Assembly: GCF_021559775.1 (NCBI RefSeq)
Contig: NZ_CP056049.1
Coordinates: 62,001-126,000 of the forward strand
DNA: 64,000 nucleotides
Source: Gillisella vitis
GTDB lineage: Bacteria; Pseudomonadota; Alphaproteobacteria; Rhizobiales; Rhizobiaceae
Reading direction: 5' to 3'
Part shown: one piece after another, positions 1 to 8,596 of the stretch
Numbering within the stretch: the stretch's first letter is position 1
Layout: each line of letters opens with the position of its first letter
The notes under the pieces: model-generated
The model's database searches: none
What the model was told of the DNA's origin: nothing
Seen by the model: the letters and a program-made list of their open reading frames with translations, nothing else
Position numbers and translations under genes: made by a program

Positions 1-1
1 C

Positions 2-40
2 GAACTGGCAAAGGCAGAGGAACGCTACCTCCCTCACTGA
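2..40 (+). CDS. C-terminal end of an upstream gene (partial)
   Basis: An open frame enters the window at base 2 and reads ELAKAEERYLPH before a TGA at 38-40. Only 12 residues are visible, so the family cannot be named. The charged helical tail and its position 92 bp upstream of the citrate synthase-like gene on the same strand fit the end of an operon partner, but it could be a chance frame. Confidence 0.3.
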   Translation, partial: ELAKAEERYLPH

Positions 41-132
41 CCAAACCCACCAAAAATCCTCCCGACGTGAGTAACCTGAATGACATGAATTTCTCGGGCA
101 CATGGCCCGACCGAACCGAAAAGGAGCCAGTC

Positions 133-1302
133 ATGAATGTCTTGAGCCCTCTACCCAATGCCCAGCCGGCGTCTGCCATGAACGGCAATTCGACCGAAAT
201 CCCGGTTTTCCGCGGCCTCGCCGGCGTCTATGTCGATTTCACGACGATATGCGAGATCGACAACGACACGGATCAACTGCGATACCGTGGTTATGATATC
301 GCGGACCTCATCGAGCATTGTACCTTCGAGGAAGTCGTCTCGCTCCTTTTGTTCGGCGAACTGCCAACGCCCGCGCAGACAGCCAATATTGCGGAGGCGC
401 TGCTGGTCAAACGCGAGTTGCCGGCTCCCATCTATGACCTTGTTCGGTCCTTGCCACGTTCGACCGAACCCATGGCAGCTCTCAGAACGGCGGTCTCGGC
501 GCTTGGGTGCTATGAGACAGAAGGGCAGAGCCTTGAGGAAACACGGCTGAGCGCAATACGGCTGCTCGCCCAGATCCCGCTGGCTATCGGCGCTTTCGAG
601 GCGCACCGACGCGAACGTCCATGGCTCGATCCTCTGACCGGCAGAAGTCATGCCGCGCACGTGCTTCAGCAGCTCACGCTGCAGGATCCGGACGAGCAGG
701 ATGCGCAGGTCATGGATAAGGTTCTTTCCATTCATGCCGAACATGAACTGAACGCCTCATGCTTCTCGGCCCGCGTCACTGCGTCCACTCTATCCAATCT
801 CGCGGCGTCGGTTACCGCCGCGATCGGCACGCTTTCCGGATCCTTGCATGGCGGCGCAAACGAGCGCGTCCTCATGAACGTCCAGACCATATCCGATCCG
901 GAGCGGGTAGATGCATTCATCGATGGTGCCCTCTCTCGCAAGGAGAAAATCCATGGTTTCGGACAACGTGGCTGCGCCGGTGAAGATCCCCGGGCCGTCA
1001 TCCTGCGTGGAATGGCGGAAGACCTCGTTCAACGGAAAGGCGACGACAGCGTCTTCAAGGTTCTGACAAGGCTCCACGAAGCGATGTCGACACGACGGAA
1101 GCTGTGGCCGAACGTCGACTTTTATTCCGCAAGCGTACTCTATAGCCTCGGTGTTCCTCGAGATCTCTTCACGCCGCTGTTTGCTTCAAGCCGCACGGCT
1201 GGCTGGAGCGCTCATATCCTCGAGCAGTTGGCGGACAATCGTCTGATCCGGCCGAAAGCGAAGTATGCGGGACCCGAATTGCGCAGCGTTCCGCTGCGTT
1301 GA
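133..1302 (+). CDS. Citrate/2-methylcitrate synthase-like protein with altered active site
   Basis: Cytosolic citrate synthase superfamily protein of about 389 aa, which would condense an acyl-CoA with a 2-oxo acid. The ATG at 133 is chosen because AAGGAG lies 7 nt upstream; a GTG at 67 would add 22 residues without a good ribosome site. Seen in order: HAEHELNAS, the LHGGAN block with His239, a GFGQRGCAGEDPRA block, and NVDFYS with Asp329. In the family the third block is normally GFGHRVYK..DPRA, and its His is one of three catalytic residues; here it is Gln278. The fold is probably kept but the usual chemistry may not be. Neighbours are a TauE-like exporter, a tricarboxylate transporter and a citryl-CoA lyase-like gene, so a carboxylate substrate is likely. 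Function beyond the superfamily is inference. Confidence 0.8.
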   Translation: MNVLSPLPNAQPASAMNGNSTEIPVFRGLAGVYVDFTTICEIDNDTDQLRYRGYDIADLIEHCTFEEVVSLLLFGELPTPAQTANIAEALLVKRELPAPIYDLVRSLPRSTEPMAALRTAVSALGCYETEGQSLEETRLSAIRLLAQIPLAIGAFEAHRRERPWLDPLTGRSHAAHVLQQLTLQDPDEQDAQVMDKVLSIHAEHELNASCFSARVTASTLSNLAASVTAAIGTLSGSLHGGANERVLMNVQTISDPERVDAFIDGALSRKEKIHGFGQRGCAGEDPRAVILRGMAEDLVQRKGDDSVFKVLTRLHEAMSTRRKLWPNVDFYSASVLYSLGVPRDLFTPLFASSRTAGWSAHILEQLADNRLIRPKAKYAGPELRSVPLR

Positions 1303-1308
1303 ACTTCA

Positions 1309-1338
1309 GAGAGGTCGCAATGAACGTTGCGACCTCTC
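1309..1338 (+). terminator. Strong hairpin between citrate synthase-like and TauE genes
   Basis: A perfect 12-bp inverted repeat (GAGAGGTCGCAA, 6-nt loop, TTGCGACCTCTC) starts 6 nt after the stop codon. It is followed only by GTTTA, so the T-run is weak. It is placed like a Rho-independent terminator or an attenuator just ahead of the TauE ribosome site. Confidence 0.6.
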
Positions 1339-1355
1339 GTTTAAGGGTTTGAATA

Positions 1356-2099
1356 ATGGATATCACACTTGCTCAATACGGCCTGGTCGCCGCCTTCGCC
1401 TTCGTTGCGGCTGTCCTGGGCGGGATTGCCGGTTACGGGACAGGGCTGCTGTTGCCGCCGATTCTTGTTCCGATCATTGGCGCAGAAGCCGTCGTCCCGG
1501 TCATCAGCCTTTCGGCTCTGCTGACAAATTCCAGCAGATTGGTGGCTTTCTGGAAAGACTTCGATGGAAAGAAGGCAGCTCTTGTCATTGTCGCAGCCTT
1601 ACCGACCTGCCTTCTAGGTGCTTATGGATACACTAAACTCTCCGGTGCAAATGTGACAATCCTGATCGGCGTCTTGCTGATTATCCTGGTTCCTCTTCGG
1701 CGCTATGCCAACCGTCTTCATGGCCATCTGCGAACCCGTGGGTTGATTGTTGCCTCGGGCGGTTACGGCGTTCTTGTCGGAGGAACGTCAGGATCGGGTG
1801 TTGTGCTGCTTTCCATCCTGCTGGCGACGGGATTGCAGGGTGTCTCGGTGATCGCGACGGATGCTGGGATTTCGCTGATGCTGGGCGTCGTCAAGACATC
1901 GGTTTTCCAGGCGGCCGGCAATCTGACCTTGCCCCTCTGGATTATGGCGCTGCTGATCGGCCTTTGTGCGACCCCGGGTGCGTTCATTGCCAAGCGTCTA
2001 TCTTTTCGCCTGTCGTCGTCGTTCCACACGGTGATACTTGACGGCGTTGTCGCCCTTGGCGGTGTCATGCTTGTCGTCCAAGGCTTTCGCGCTCTTTAA
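1356..2099 (+). CDS. TauE/SafE family membrane permease
   Basis: Integral membrane protein of 247 aa with about seven to eight hydrophobic segments and two related halves. A glycine-rich GGIAGYGTGLLLPP stretch near residue 25 matches the start of TSUP/TauE-SafE family repeats. The second half repeats it around the GGTSGSGVVLLSILL segment. The family exports or imports sulfite, sulfoacetate and other small organic anions. Start ATG has AAGGG 8 nt upstream. The 3' end overlaps the convergent isomerase-like gene by 4 bp. In this context it may move a small carboxylate or sulfonate; the substrate is not readable from sequence. Confidence 0.8.
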   Translation: MDITLAQYGLVAAFAFVAAVLGGIAGYGTGLLLPPILVPIIGAEAVVPVISLSALLTNSSRLVAFWKDFDGKKAALVIVAALPTCLLGAYGYTKLSGANVTILIGVLLIILVPLRRYANRLHGHLRTRGLIVASGGYGVLVGGTSGSGVVLLSILLATGLQGVSVIATDAGISLMLGVVKTSVFQAAGNLTLPLWIMALLIGLCATPGAFIAKRLSFRLSSSFHTVILDGVVALGGVMLVVQGFRAL

Positions 2100-3016
2100 A
2101 TGGCGTCGCTCTCGATTGTGTTTGCCCGCTGGACAAGTTGCCTCATGAAGTCAGCGAGGTGTGGCATCTCGGAAAAATGACGGCGGCGCAGTTCCACATT
2201 CAGCACCGTTCCGGACTTGAAGGGGAGTGGAGGAAGAATCTCCATCCACGGTATCGCACCCAATCCAGGCGGCAGGTGGAGATCGCCCATCCCATAGGCA
2301 ACGTCCTCTCCTACACTGTGGCCACGAATATAACGTGGCCGACCGAAGCTGTCGTGAACATGCACATGGCCCGCCACATCGGCGAAGCGACGAACCGCTG
2401 CCTTGAAATCCAACCCCCTGAACTGCGTCATGATGAATGCGTGGCTGAAATCCAGCGTGCCAACGACATATGGATGCCCGATCGCCTCGATCTCATTGGC
2501 GAGCCGGAAGGGATCGGCCGTATACATGTCGTCTTTCTCGACGAACAATGTTTCCACCCCGATCCGGACGCCGAGACGCTGCGCGCGTTCGGCGAACATT
2601 CCAAGTGTGTTCCGTTCTATGGCGTGAAGCCGATCAATTTCCTGCACTGGGGCTGCTGGTATGACCGCCGCGTGATGAACCAGGATGCTCGCCCCGACAA
2701 TTCCGGCAAGCTCTAGCATCGCGGCAAAGACATCACGATGAAGAGGCAGGTTGGCCTCATCCATGAAATTCACCGCAAGCGCGCCATGAACGGTATAGCG
2801 GAGATTTCGCGCAGCACAGATTCGGGCGAGCTTCTCGGCCTTTTCCGGCAGGATTCGACGGTTGACGATCAACTCGTAGCGGGCAAGATTGAGTTCGCAA
2901 TGCGTCGCGCCGGTATCCTCGATCCGTGCGAGGATGTCCGGGAGATCGGAAAGATCGGGGCTGGCGTCGCCGGAACTGAAGCCGAACCCGGCGATCTTCG
3001 GAACATCGGTCGTCAT
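2096..3016 (-). CDS. Xylose isomerase-like TIM-barrel protein
   Basis: A 306-aa protein of the sugar-phosphate isomerase/epimerase (AP endonuclease 2-like) superfamily. Seen: HCELNLARYE and TVHGALAVNFM on early strands, ILVHHAAVIP near residue 112, GVETLF near 155, GTLDFSHAF near 195 and HVHVHDSFG near 220. These supply the acidic and His ligands that usually bind a divalent metal. The ATG overlaps the tctA stop as ATGA, so it is translationally coupled as the last gene of the tct operon. It may process or epimerise the transported substrate. The specific reaction is unknown. Confidence 0.65.
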   Translation of the reverse strand: MTTDVPKIAGFGFSSGDASPDLSDLPDILARIEDTGATHCELNLARYELIVNRRILPEKAEKLARICAARNLRYTVHGALAVNFMDEANLPLHRDVFAAMLELAGIVGASILVHHAAVIPAAPVQEIDRLHAIERNTLGMFAERAQRLGVRIGVETLFVEKDDMYTADPFRLANEIEAIGHPYVVGTLDFSHAFIMTQFRGLDFKAAVRRFADVAGHVHVHDSFGRPRYIRGHSVGEDVAYGMGDLHLPPGLGAIPWMEILPPLPFKSGTVLNVELRRRHFSEMPHLADFMRQLVQRANTIESDAI

Positions 3017-4536
3017 ACCACCGTCTCCACTTTTTCGATGGCCTGGCGCGGAAGCCGTCGCAGGATACGAACCATAGGAGGCCCCAACAGGGAGAGAAAG
3101 CCCAGGATCAGGAGCGACAGGGACAGAGAATGCGAGACAAAAACGCCGAGGTCCCCTTGGCTGATTGCCATGGCACGTCGGAACTGCTGTTCAGCCATGG
3201 GGCCGAGGATCATGCCGACAATGAGGGGTGTTTGTGGAAAATCCAGTCGCCGCATGAAATAGCCGAGCACACCGAAGGCATAGAGAACGACAAGATCGAA
3301 TGCCGACTGGCTGATCGCGTAGGTACTGATTGTCGAGAGGACAAGAATGGCCGCAAGCAGAGGTGGTTGCGGGATGGTCAGCATGCGCGCCCAGACACGG
3401 GCAAGCGGCAGATTGAGAACCAGAAGAAAGAAATTTCCGATCAGGAGGCTCGCCACAAAACTCCAGACGAGATCGGGTTGATCCTGCAGCAGGAATGGGC
3501 CGGGCTTTAATCCATAACCTTGAAGTGCGGACAACATTATCGCCGCAGTTGCCGACGTCGGTAGCCCGAGGGTCAAGAGTGGCAGTAGAACCCCGGCTGT
3601 CGATGCGTTGTTGGCGGCTTCGGGACCAGCGACGCCCTCGATCGCGCCATGGCCGAATTCGTGCCGTCGCCGCGAGAATGTTTTTTCGACGAAATAGCTG
3701 ATGAATGTTGGAATTTCGCCCCCACCTGCCGGTAAGGCACCAAGCGGAAACCCGATAAATGTTCCTCTCAACCACGGTCGCCAGGAGCGGCTGAGATCCT
3801 CGCGGGTCATGCCGATTTTGCCGGAGATGGGTTGGGTTGTGCTATGTTCTTCGAGTTGCGGGTGGAGTGCCAGGTGAAACACCTCGCCCACGGCGAAGAG
3901 GCCGACAGAAATGGTGGAAAGGGAAAAGCCGTCGAGAAGCTCCATGGCACCGAATGTCATCCGCGCCTGGCCTGTCTGGAGATCAAGACCGACGAAGCCT
4001 GCCAGAATTCCAATCGCAAGACTGGCGAGGCCTCGGGTGATGGATCGTCCAACAAGCGCGGTGGTGGTCGAAAAGGCGAGGACTGCCAGCATAAAATACT
4101 CGGCAGGACCGAATTTGAGTGCGAACGACACGATGACGGGCGCCACGAAGGTCAGTGCAATGGTGGCGATCGTCCCGGCGACGAAAGAACCAATCGCGGC
4201 GGTTGCGAGAGCGGCGGCCGCGCGTCCCTTGCGCGCCATCTGATATCCGTCGATCGCGGTCATCAGGCTGGTGCTTTCGCCCGGCATGTTCAGCAGAATA
4301 GAGGTGGTGGAGCCACCATACATCGCGCCGTAGTAGATCCCGCCGAAAAGGATGAAGGCCGATATCGGATCGCCCTGAAATGTTAGCGGCAAAAGAAGCG
4401 CAATGGTTGCAGAAGGTCCTATCCCGGGCAAAACACCGATCGCCGTGCCGAGCGTGACCCCGAGGAGGCTCCACAATAGATTGACAGGTGTTGCCGCGAT
4501 CCAGAAACCGTGAAGCAATTGATTGAACGTATCCAT
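3013..4536 (-). CDS. tctA: Tripartite tricarboxylate transporter large permease TctA
   Basis: Large membrane subunit (507 aa) of a TTT-family secondary transporter that works with a small membrane subunit and a periplasmic binding protein. The N-terminus has the family signature GVLPGIGPSATIALLLPLTF near residue 35 and GGIYYGAMYGGSTTSILLNMPGE near 65. A second GFPLGALPAGGGEIPTF block near 265 and about a dozen hydrophobic segments follow. It lies 8 bp downstream of tctB. The substrate is probably a di- or tricarboxylate, as suggested by the citryl-CoA lyase-like and citrate synthase-like neighbours. Confidence 0.92.
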   Translation of the reverse strand: MDTFNQLLHGFWIAATPVNLLWSLLGVTLGTAIGVLPGIGPSATIALLLPLTFQGDPISAFILFGGIYYGAMYGGSTTSILLNMPGESTSLMTAIDGYQMARKGRAAAALATAAIGSFVAGTIATIALTFVAPVIVSFALKFGPAEYFMLAVLAFSTTTALVGRSITRGLASLAIGILAGFVGLDLQTGQARMTFGAMELLDGFSLSTISVGLFAVGEVFHLALHPQLEEHSTTQPISGKIGMTREDLSRSWRPWLRGTFIGFPLGALPAGGGEIPTFISYFVEKTFSRRRHEFGHGAIEGVAGPEAANNASTAGVLLPLLTLGLPTSATAAIMLSALQGYGLKPGPFLLQDQPDLVWSFVASLLIGNFFLLVLNLPLARVWARMLTIPQPPLLAAILVLSTISTYAISQSAFDLVVLYAFGVLGYFMRRLDFPQTPLIVGMILGPMAEQQFRRAMAISQGDLGVFVSHSLSLSLLILGFLSLLGPPMVRILRRLPRQAIEKVETVV

Positions 4537-4544
4537 GTGGCAAT

Positions 4545-5024
4545 TTACCAGGTGATGCTGAGAAGGCCGGTTCCGAGATCGACGCCAAGCGCGTGGACGA
4601 AAACCAACTCAAGCGTAAGACTGAGGATGAACCCGAAAAACAGGCTTCGGAAGAAAGACCTCGCTCCCAGCGCCCTTGTGATCGCGCCAAAGAGAATGGT
4701 TGATGCCGGTGTGAAACCGATGGGTTCGATCAGGGCAAGGCTTGAGAGAACACCGGTCACGAGCCAAACGAGGGCTGCGGGGCGAAGCCTGCCTGGGGAA
4801 GGACTGAATGCCTCGCATTCCCAACGTCCCGTTAGGGCGTGGACGCACAATACGATACCCGTCACCACGAGGAGGAGAGAGACTGCAAGAGGAGCAGTTT
4901 CCGGTCCAACGATCTGCTTGGTTGTAACATGTATCGAAAGTGCCGAGACCGCAGCGATGGCTCCCGCCACGGAGAGAAAAATTCCGGCGGCAAGGCCGAG
5001 AGGGAATGGATGAAACACTGTCAT
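4545..5024 (-). CDS. tctB: Tripartite tricarboxylate transporter small permease TctB
   Basis: A 159-aa protein with four hydrophobic segments, the size and layout of TctB, the small membrane subunit of TTT transporters. TctB proteins diverge strongly, so identification depends partly on position: it sits between tctA and tctC with gaps of 8 and 3 bp. The PIGFTPASTILFGAITRALG segment near residue 105 fits the family. Confidence 0.85.
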   Translation of the reverse strand: MTVFHPFPLGLAAGIFLSVAGAIAAVSALSIHVTTKQIVGPETAPLAVSLLLVVTGIVLCVHALTGRWECEAFSPSPGRLRPAALVWLVTGVLSSLALIEPIGFTPASTILFGAITRALGARSFFRSLFFGFILSLTLELVFVHALGVDLGTGLLSITW

Positions 5025-5027
5025 CGT

Positions 5028-6014
5028 TTACGCCAATCCGAGCGAGGACAGCGTATGGCGATAGAGGTTCGCCTGCTGCTCGACGAAGGTTTCATAAGCG
5101 GCACCTGGAAGATAATAATCGATCCAGCCCCGTTTTTCGCTTTCCACCTTCCATGCGGGATGGCTGACCATAGTATCGACCATCGCAAGCATATGGTCGC
5201 GATCCGCTGGTGAAATAGCCGGTGGTCCTTGTACGGCACCCCAGCTGTAAAAGACGACATCGAGATTCTGATCGCGCAATGTCGGTACCGATATCCCGGC
5301 GGTGGGCTGATCAGCTGTGATGCCAAGGCACCGTATCTGACCGGAGCGGATCTGTTCTGAAAATTCTGACCATCCCGATGACGCCATCGTCACGTGCCCG
5401 CCAAGCAAGGCGGCAAGAATTTCGCCGCCACCGGTAAACGGCACGAAGTTGAGGCGTTTGGGATCGATACCAGCAGCTTTTGCGACCATTCCCGCGATAA
5501 GGTGGTCGCCACCCCCGATCGATCCTCCCGCCCAGGAGACAGAGCTGGGATCCGCACGGAGAGTTACGAGAAGATCATCCAGACGATTGAAGGGTGAAGA
5601 GACTGGTACGACGAGCGCGTTGAAGGTGCCGAACAGTCGTGCCAGGGGCGTCGTCGCGCCAAGGTCTATTTGAACTTTGTTCGCGATAATGGCGCTGACC
5701 ATCGTGCTGCCTGAAGCGAGCCAGGCATCGGCACGCCCGTGAAACTCTTCGATGAATTTCGCGAGCCCAACCGTGCCTCCAGCGCCCGGAATGTTGGTTA
5801 TCTGCGCGCTGTCGATCAGTCCCGCAGCGCGCAGGACGGTTTCAAAGCTTCTGGCCATGCCGTCATAGCCGCCGCCGACAGATCCAGGCGCGATGATGCG
5901 CAGGCGTCCGGGCGCGGCTATTGCCTGGCCGGCGGCGAACGACGGACGGATGCCTGAAGCAGCAGACAGCGCGAGCACAGATGCATTTTTGATGACGTTT
6001 CGACGGCAGATCAT
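5028..6014 (-). CDS. tctC: Tripartite tricarboxylate transporter substrate-binding protein (TctC/Bug family), copy 1
   Basis: Periplasmic solute receptor of about 328 aa. The start at 6014 (MICRRNVIKNASVLAL) is preceded by AGGAGG 7 nt upstream, better than the longer frame from 6104, and gives an N-terminal signal sequence ending near SFAAGQ. Bug-family marks: RLRIIAPGSVGGGYDGMAR near residue 40, NIPGAGGTVGLAKF near 70, SWAGGSIGGGDHLIAG and LLGGHVTMASSGWSE. It is closely related to the gene just upstream (6101-7090), apparently by tandem duplication. Confidence 0.9.
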   Translation of the reverse strand: MICRRNVIKNASVLALSAASGIRPSFAAGQAIAAPGRLRIIAPGSVGGGYDGMARSFETVLRAAGLIDSAQITNIPGAGGTVGLAKFIEEFHGRADAWLASGSTMVSAIIANKVQIDLGATTPLARLFGTFNALVVPVSSPFNRLDDLLVTLRADPSSVSWAGGSIGGGDHLIAGMVAKAAGIDPKRLNFVPFTGGGEILAALLGGHVTMASSGWSEFSEQIRSGQIRCLGITADQPTAGISVPTLRDQNLDVVFYSWGAVQGPPAISPADRDHMLAMVDTMVSHPAWKVESEKRGWIDYYLPGAAYETFVEQQANLYRHTLSSLGLA

Positions 6015-6100
6015 TCCGGTCCTCCTGATAAACTTGCCGAACTGTGTCCGTTGGAGACCCGACGGCGCGGTAGTGTATGCGCCCTCGGGGCCTTGAAAGA

Positions 6101-7090
6101 TCAAGCAAGCCCGAGGCTTTCAAGCGTTGTCCGAAAGATCTGCGACTGCTCCTGCACGAACGAGGCAAACGCATCCCCGGGGAGATAAAAATCGATCCAG
6201 CCCTGTCTTACGATCTCTGCTTTCCAGGCATCGCTCTTGATCATGGCATCGACAGTGGCGAGAAGATTTTCGCGTTGTTGTACATTGATGCCCGGCGCGC
6301 CGAGCAGCGCGCGCCATGTATAGAAAACGAGATCGACGCCTTGCGAACGGAGGGTCGGGGCAGTGATTCCAGTCTCGTCCTTTCCGGCTGTAACGCCCAG
6401 GCAGCGTACCTCGCCGGACCGAACCTGTTCGGCGACCTCACCCCATGTCGACGATGCCATCGTGACATGTCCGCCAAGAAGGGCGGCCAGAATTTCTCCG
6501 CCGCCCGCGAAAGCCACATAGTTCAGCCGCTTGGGATCGACACCGGCCGTTTTTGCGAACATGCCCGCAATCAGGTGATCGCCACCACCGGTCGAGCCGC
6601 CTGCCCAGGAGATTGTCTCTGGCGCGTTGCGGAACGCGGACATCAGACCATCGATGGTCTTGTAGGGGGAGCTCGCCGGCACGATCAAAGCATTGGCGGT
6701 TCCGTAAAGACGGGCGATCGGTGTTGCAGCAGAAATTTCGACTGACGTCTTGTTGGCGATGATGGCGCTGACCATCGTGCTGCCAGCAACAAGCAGCGCG
6801 TCGTCGTGGCCGCGGTACTGCTCAAGAAACTTCACCAGCCCCACAGTGCCCCCGGCACCTGGAATGTTTGTGATCTGGGCACTATCGATCAGTCCTGCTT
6901 CCGTCATTAGCCTTTCGCATACCCGTGCTGTTTCATCGTAGCCGCTGCCAGCAGCGGCAGGTGCGACGATGCGCAATCGTTTGATACGGCGCGTTTGGGC
7001 CAGAGCGAGATGCGGCGGGAGCACGGCAAATGCGGCTGCCACAGCACCTGTTCCTGCGAGTGTTTTCAACAATGTCCGACGCTCAATCAT
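6101..7090 (-). CDS. Tripartite tricarboxylate transporter substrate-binding protein (TctC/Bug family), copy 2
   Basis: Periplasmic receptor of about 329 aa and first gene of the leftward tct operon. The start at 7090 has AGAGGA just upstream and gives a twin-arginine-like leader (MIERRTLLKTLAGTG, then a hydrophobic stretch and ALA cleavage site). Family blocks are the same as in its neighbour: LRIVAPAAAGSGYDETARV, NIPGAGGTVGLVKF, SWAGGSTGGGDHLIAG, LLGGHVTMASSTW. Two receptors sharing one membrane pair would widen the ligand range, or one may act as a sensor. Which ligand each binds cannot be told from sequence. Confidence 0.9.
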   Translation of the reverse strand: MIERRTLLKTLAGTGAVAAAFAVLPPHLALAQTRRIKRLRIVAPAAAGSGYDETARVCERLMTEAGLIDSAQITNIPGAGGTVGLVKFLEQYRGHDDALLVAGSTMVSAIIANKTSVEISAATPIARLYGTANALIVPASSPYKTIDGLMSAFRNAPETISWAGGSTGGGDHLIAGMFAKTAGVDPKRLNYVAFAGGGEILAALLGGHVTMASSTWGEVAEQVRSGEVRCLGVTAGKDETGITAPTLRSQGVDLVFYTWRALLGAPGINVQQRENLLATVDAMIKSDAWKAEIVRQGWIDFYLPGDAFASFVQEQSQIFRTTLESLGLA

Positions 7091-7399
7091 ATGATCCTCT
7101 TTTGGCCGAACAAGCAGCCGTTGGGTGGAGTGATTTGTGATAACTCGAAAATAACAGTTGTGTGACAGAAGCATGAAGTTTAAATGAATGTATTGTTCAG
7201 TAATGTACTTATAACTTGCTGTTTCATTGCGAGTATTTCATTCCGAAATAAACATCGAACGGTCAAACATAATTGACTTGTTGGACCACCATATTTTCTT
7301 GTTGGTCATATCCGCCGCCGGCGGGCTATTTCACGTCGATATGAGGAACGCTGAAAAGCTTGGCGTTATCCGTTCAGAATGATGTGAGGACGCTGGTAG
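7091..7399. promoter_or_regulatory. Divergent promoter region with operator-like repeats
   Basis: This 309-bp AT-rich gap separates the leftward tct operon from the rightward CoA-transferase operon. It holds an inverted repeat TATTTC-ATTCC-GAAATA at 7234-7250, a direct repeat CTTGTTGG at 7277-7284 and 7298-7305 (21 bp apart, two helical turns), and an overlapping inverted pair GACCA (7284-7288) and TGGTC (7303-7307). These are plausible sites for the GntR regulator at 10351-11028. No coding sequence is seen. Confidence 0.5.
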
Positions 7400-8596
7400 A
7401 TGCTGAAACAGGAAAGAATGCCGCTTGATGGCGTAAGGGTCTTGGACCTGACCCGCCTGGTTGCCGGCAACATGATGACACTTCAGTTCGGGGATCTCGG
7501 GGCCGACGTCATCAAGGTCGAACAACCGGGGCGGGGCGATCCGCTTCGCGCCTGGCGGCATGGTGGCATGGATTTGTGGTGGCGAGAATATGGCCGCAAC
7601 AAACGCAGTATCGCCCTGGATTTTTCCGCGCCGTCAGATCACGCGGCTCTTCTCGCCTTGATCGATCGCACCGATATTCTCTGCGAAAATTTCATTCCGG
7701 GAGGCCTTTCCAAATGGAACTTGTCCCACGACATTCTGCTGGAGCGAAACCCAGGACTGGTCATCGTCAGCATCACCGGATGGGGGCAAACAGGTCCTTA
7801 TGCATCCCGCCCGGGTTTCGGCACGCTCGTTGAAGCGATGAGTGGGCTTGCGGCAATGACGGGGTTCCCGGATCGCCCTCCGACCATGCCCCCGATCCCG
7901 ATCGCCGATATGGTAGCGGGTCTCTACGCCGCATTTTCGGCAATGGTGGCGCTTCGTCACCGCGATCTGACAGGGCAGGGGCAGGTGGTCGACATCTCAT
8001 TGCTTGAACCGATCTTCTCGGTTCTGGGTCCGCTGGCTGCTGCCTACACGCTCACCGGCAAGACGCCGCAAAGGCGCGGCAACCGGTCTCCAAACAATGC
8101 ACCGCGCAATACCTATCTGACCCGCGATGGAGAATGGGTCGTCATATCGGTCTCTACACCGGCCATGGCCGAGAAGTTTCTCCGGGTCTTTGGTTTGGGT
8201 CACTTGCTGAAAGATCCGAAATTCTCGACGCATGAAGCGCGTGTCGAGAATGGTGATGAAATAGATGCAATCGTCATCATGAAGCTGGCGGAGTATGATT
8301 TAGTCGATCTCCTTGCGATCTTCGAACGAGAAGGACTTGCTGGCGCGCCTGTCCTCGACGTCTCCCAGCTTCTTACAAACACCCATGTGCGCGAGCGCGG
8401 TGTCGTTGTGACGGTCGAGGATCCGGATTACGGCGCTTATCCAATGCACGCCGTCGTTCCGCGCTTTTCACTGACACCCGGACGCATCCGTTCCGTTGGG
8501 CCACGGCCGGATCAGAACCGGGCCGAAATCCTCGGAGAACTCAATCTTCCCGATGCGAAGCCAGCAGACGAGATGAAACTGGCGAGGACAGCCTGA
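7400..8596 (+). CDS. CaiB/BaiF family (class III) CoA-transferase
   Basis: Cytosolic 398-aa enzyme that moves CoA between carboxylic acids. Seen: PLDGVRVLDLTRLVAGNMMTLQFGD at the N-terminus, GADVIKVEQPGRGDP near residue 35, NKRSIALD near 65, ITGWGQTGPYASRPGFG near 130 and PIPIADMVAGLYAA near 168, where the Asp is the conserved catalytic carboxylate. Length is usual for the family. The next gene starts in its stop codon (TGATG), so the two are coupled. Since the next product looks like a citryl-CoA lyase, the likely role is activation of citrate or a related acid to its CoA thioester; this is inference. A second in-frame ATG at 7418 with GGAAAG upstream is an alternative start. Confidence 0.9.
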   Translation: MLKQERMPLDGVRVLDLTRLVAGNMMTLQFGDLGADVIKVEQPGRGDPLRAWRHGGMDLWWREYGRNKRSIALDFSAPSDHAALLALIDRTDILCENFIPGGLSKWNLSHDILLERNPGLVIVSITGWGQTGPYASRPGFGTLVEAMSGLAAMTGFPDRPPTMPPIPIADMVAGLYAAFSAMVALRHRDLTGQGQVVDISLLEPIFSVLGPLAAAYTLTGKTPQRRGNRSPNNAPRNTYLTRDGEWVVISVSTPAMAEKFLRVFGLGHLLKDPKFSTHEARVENGDEIDAIVIMKLAEYDLVDLLAIFEREGLAGAPVLDVSQLLTNTHVRERGVVVTVEDPDYGAYPMHAVVPRFSLTPGRIRSVGPRPDQNRAEILGELNLPDAKPADEMKLARTA

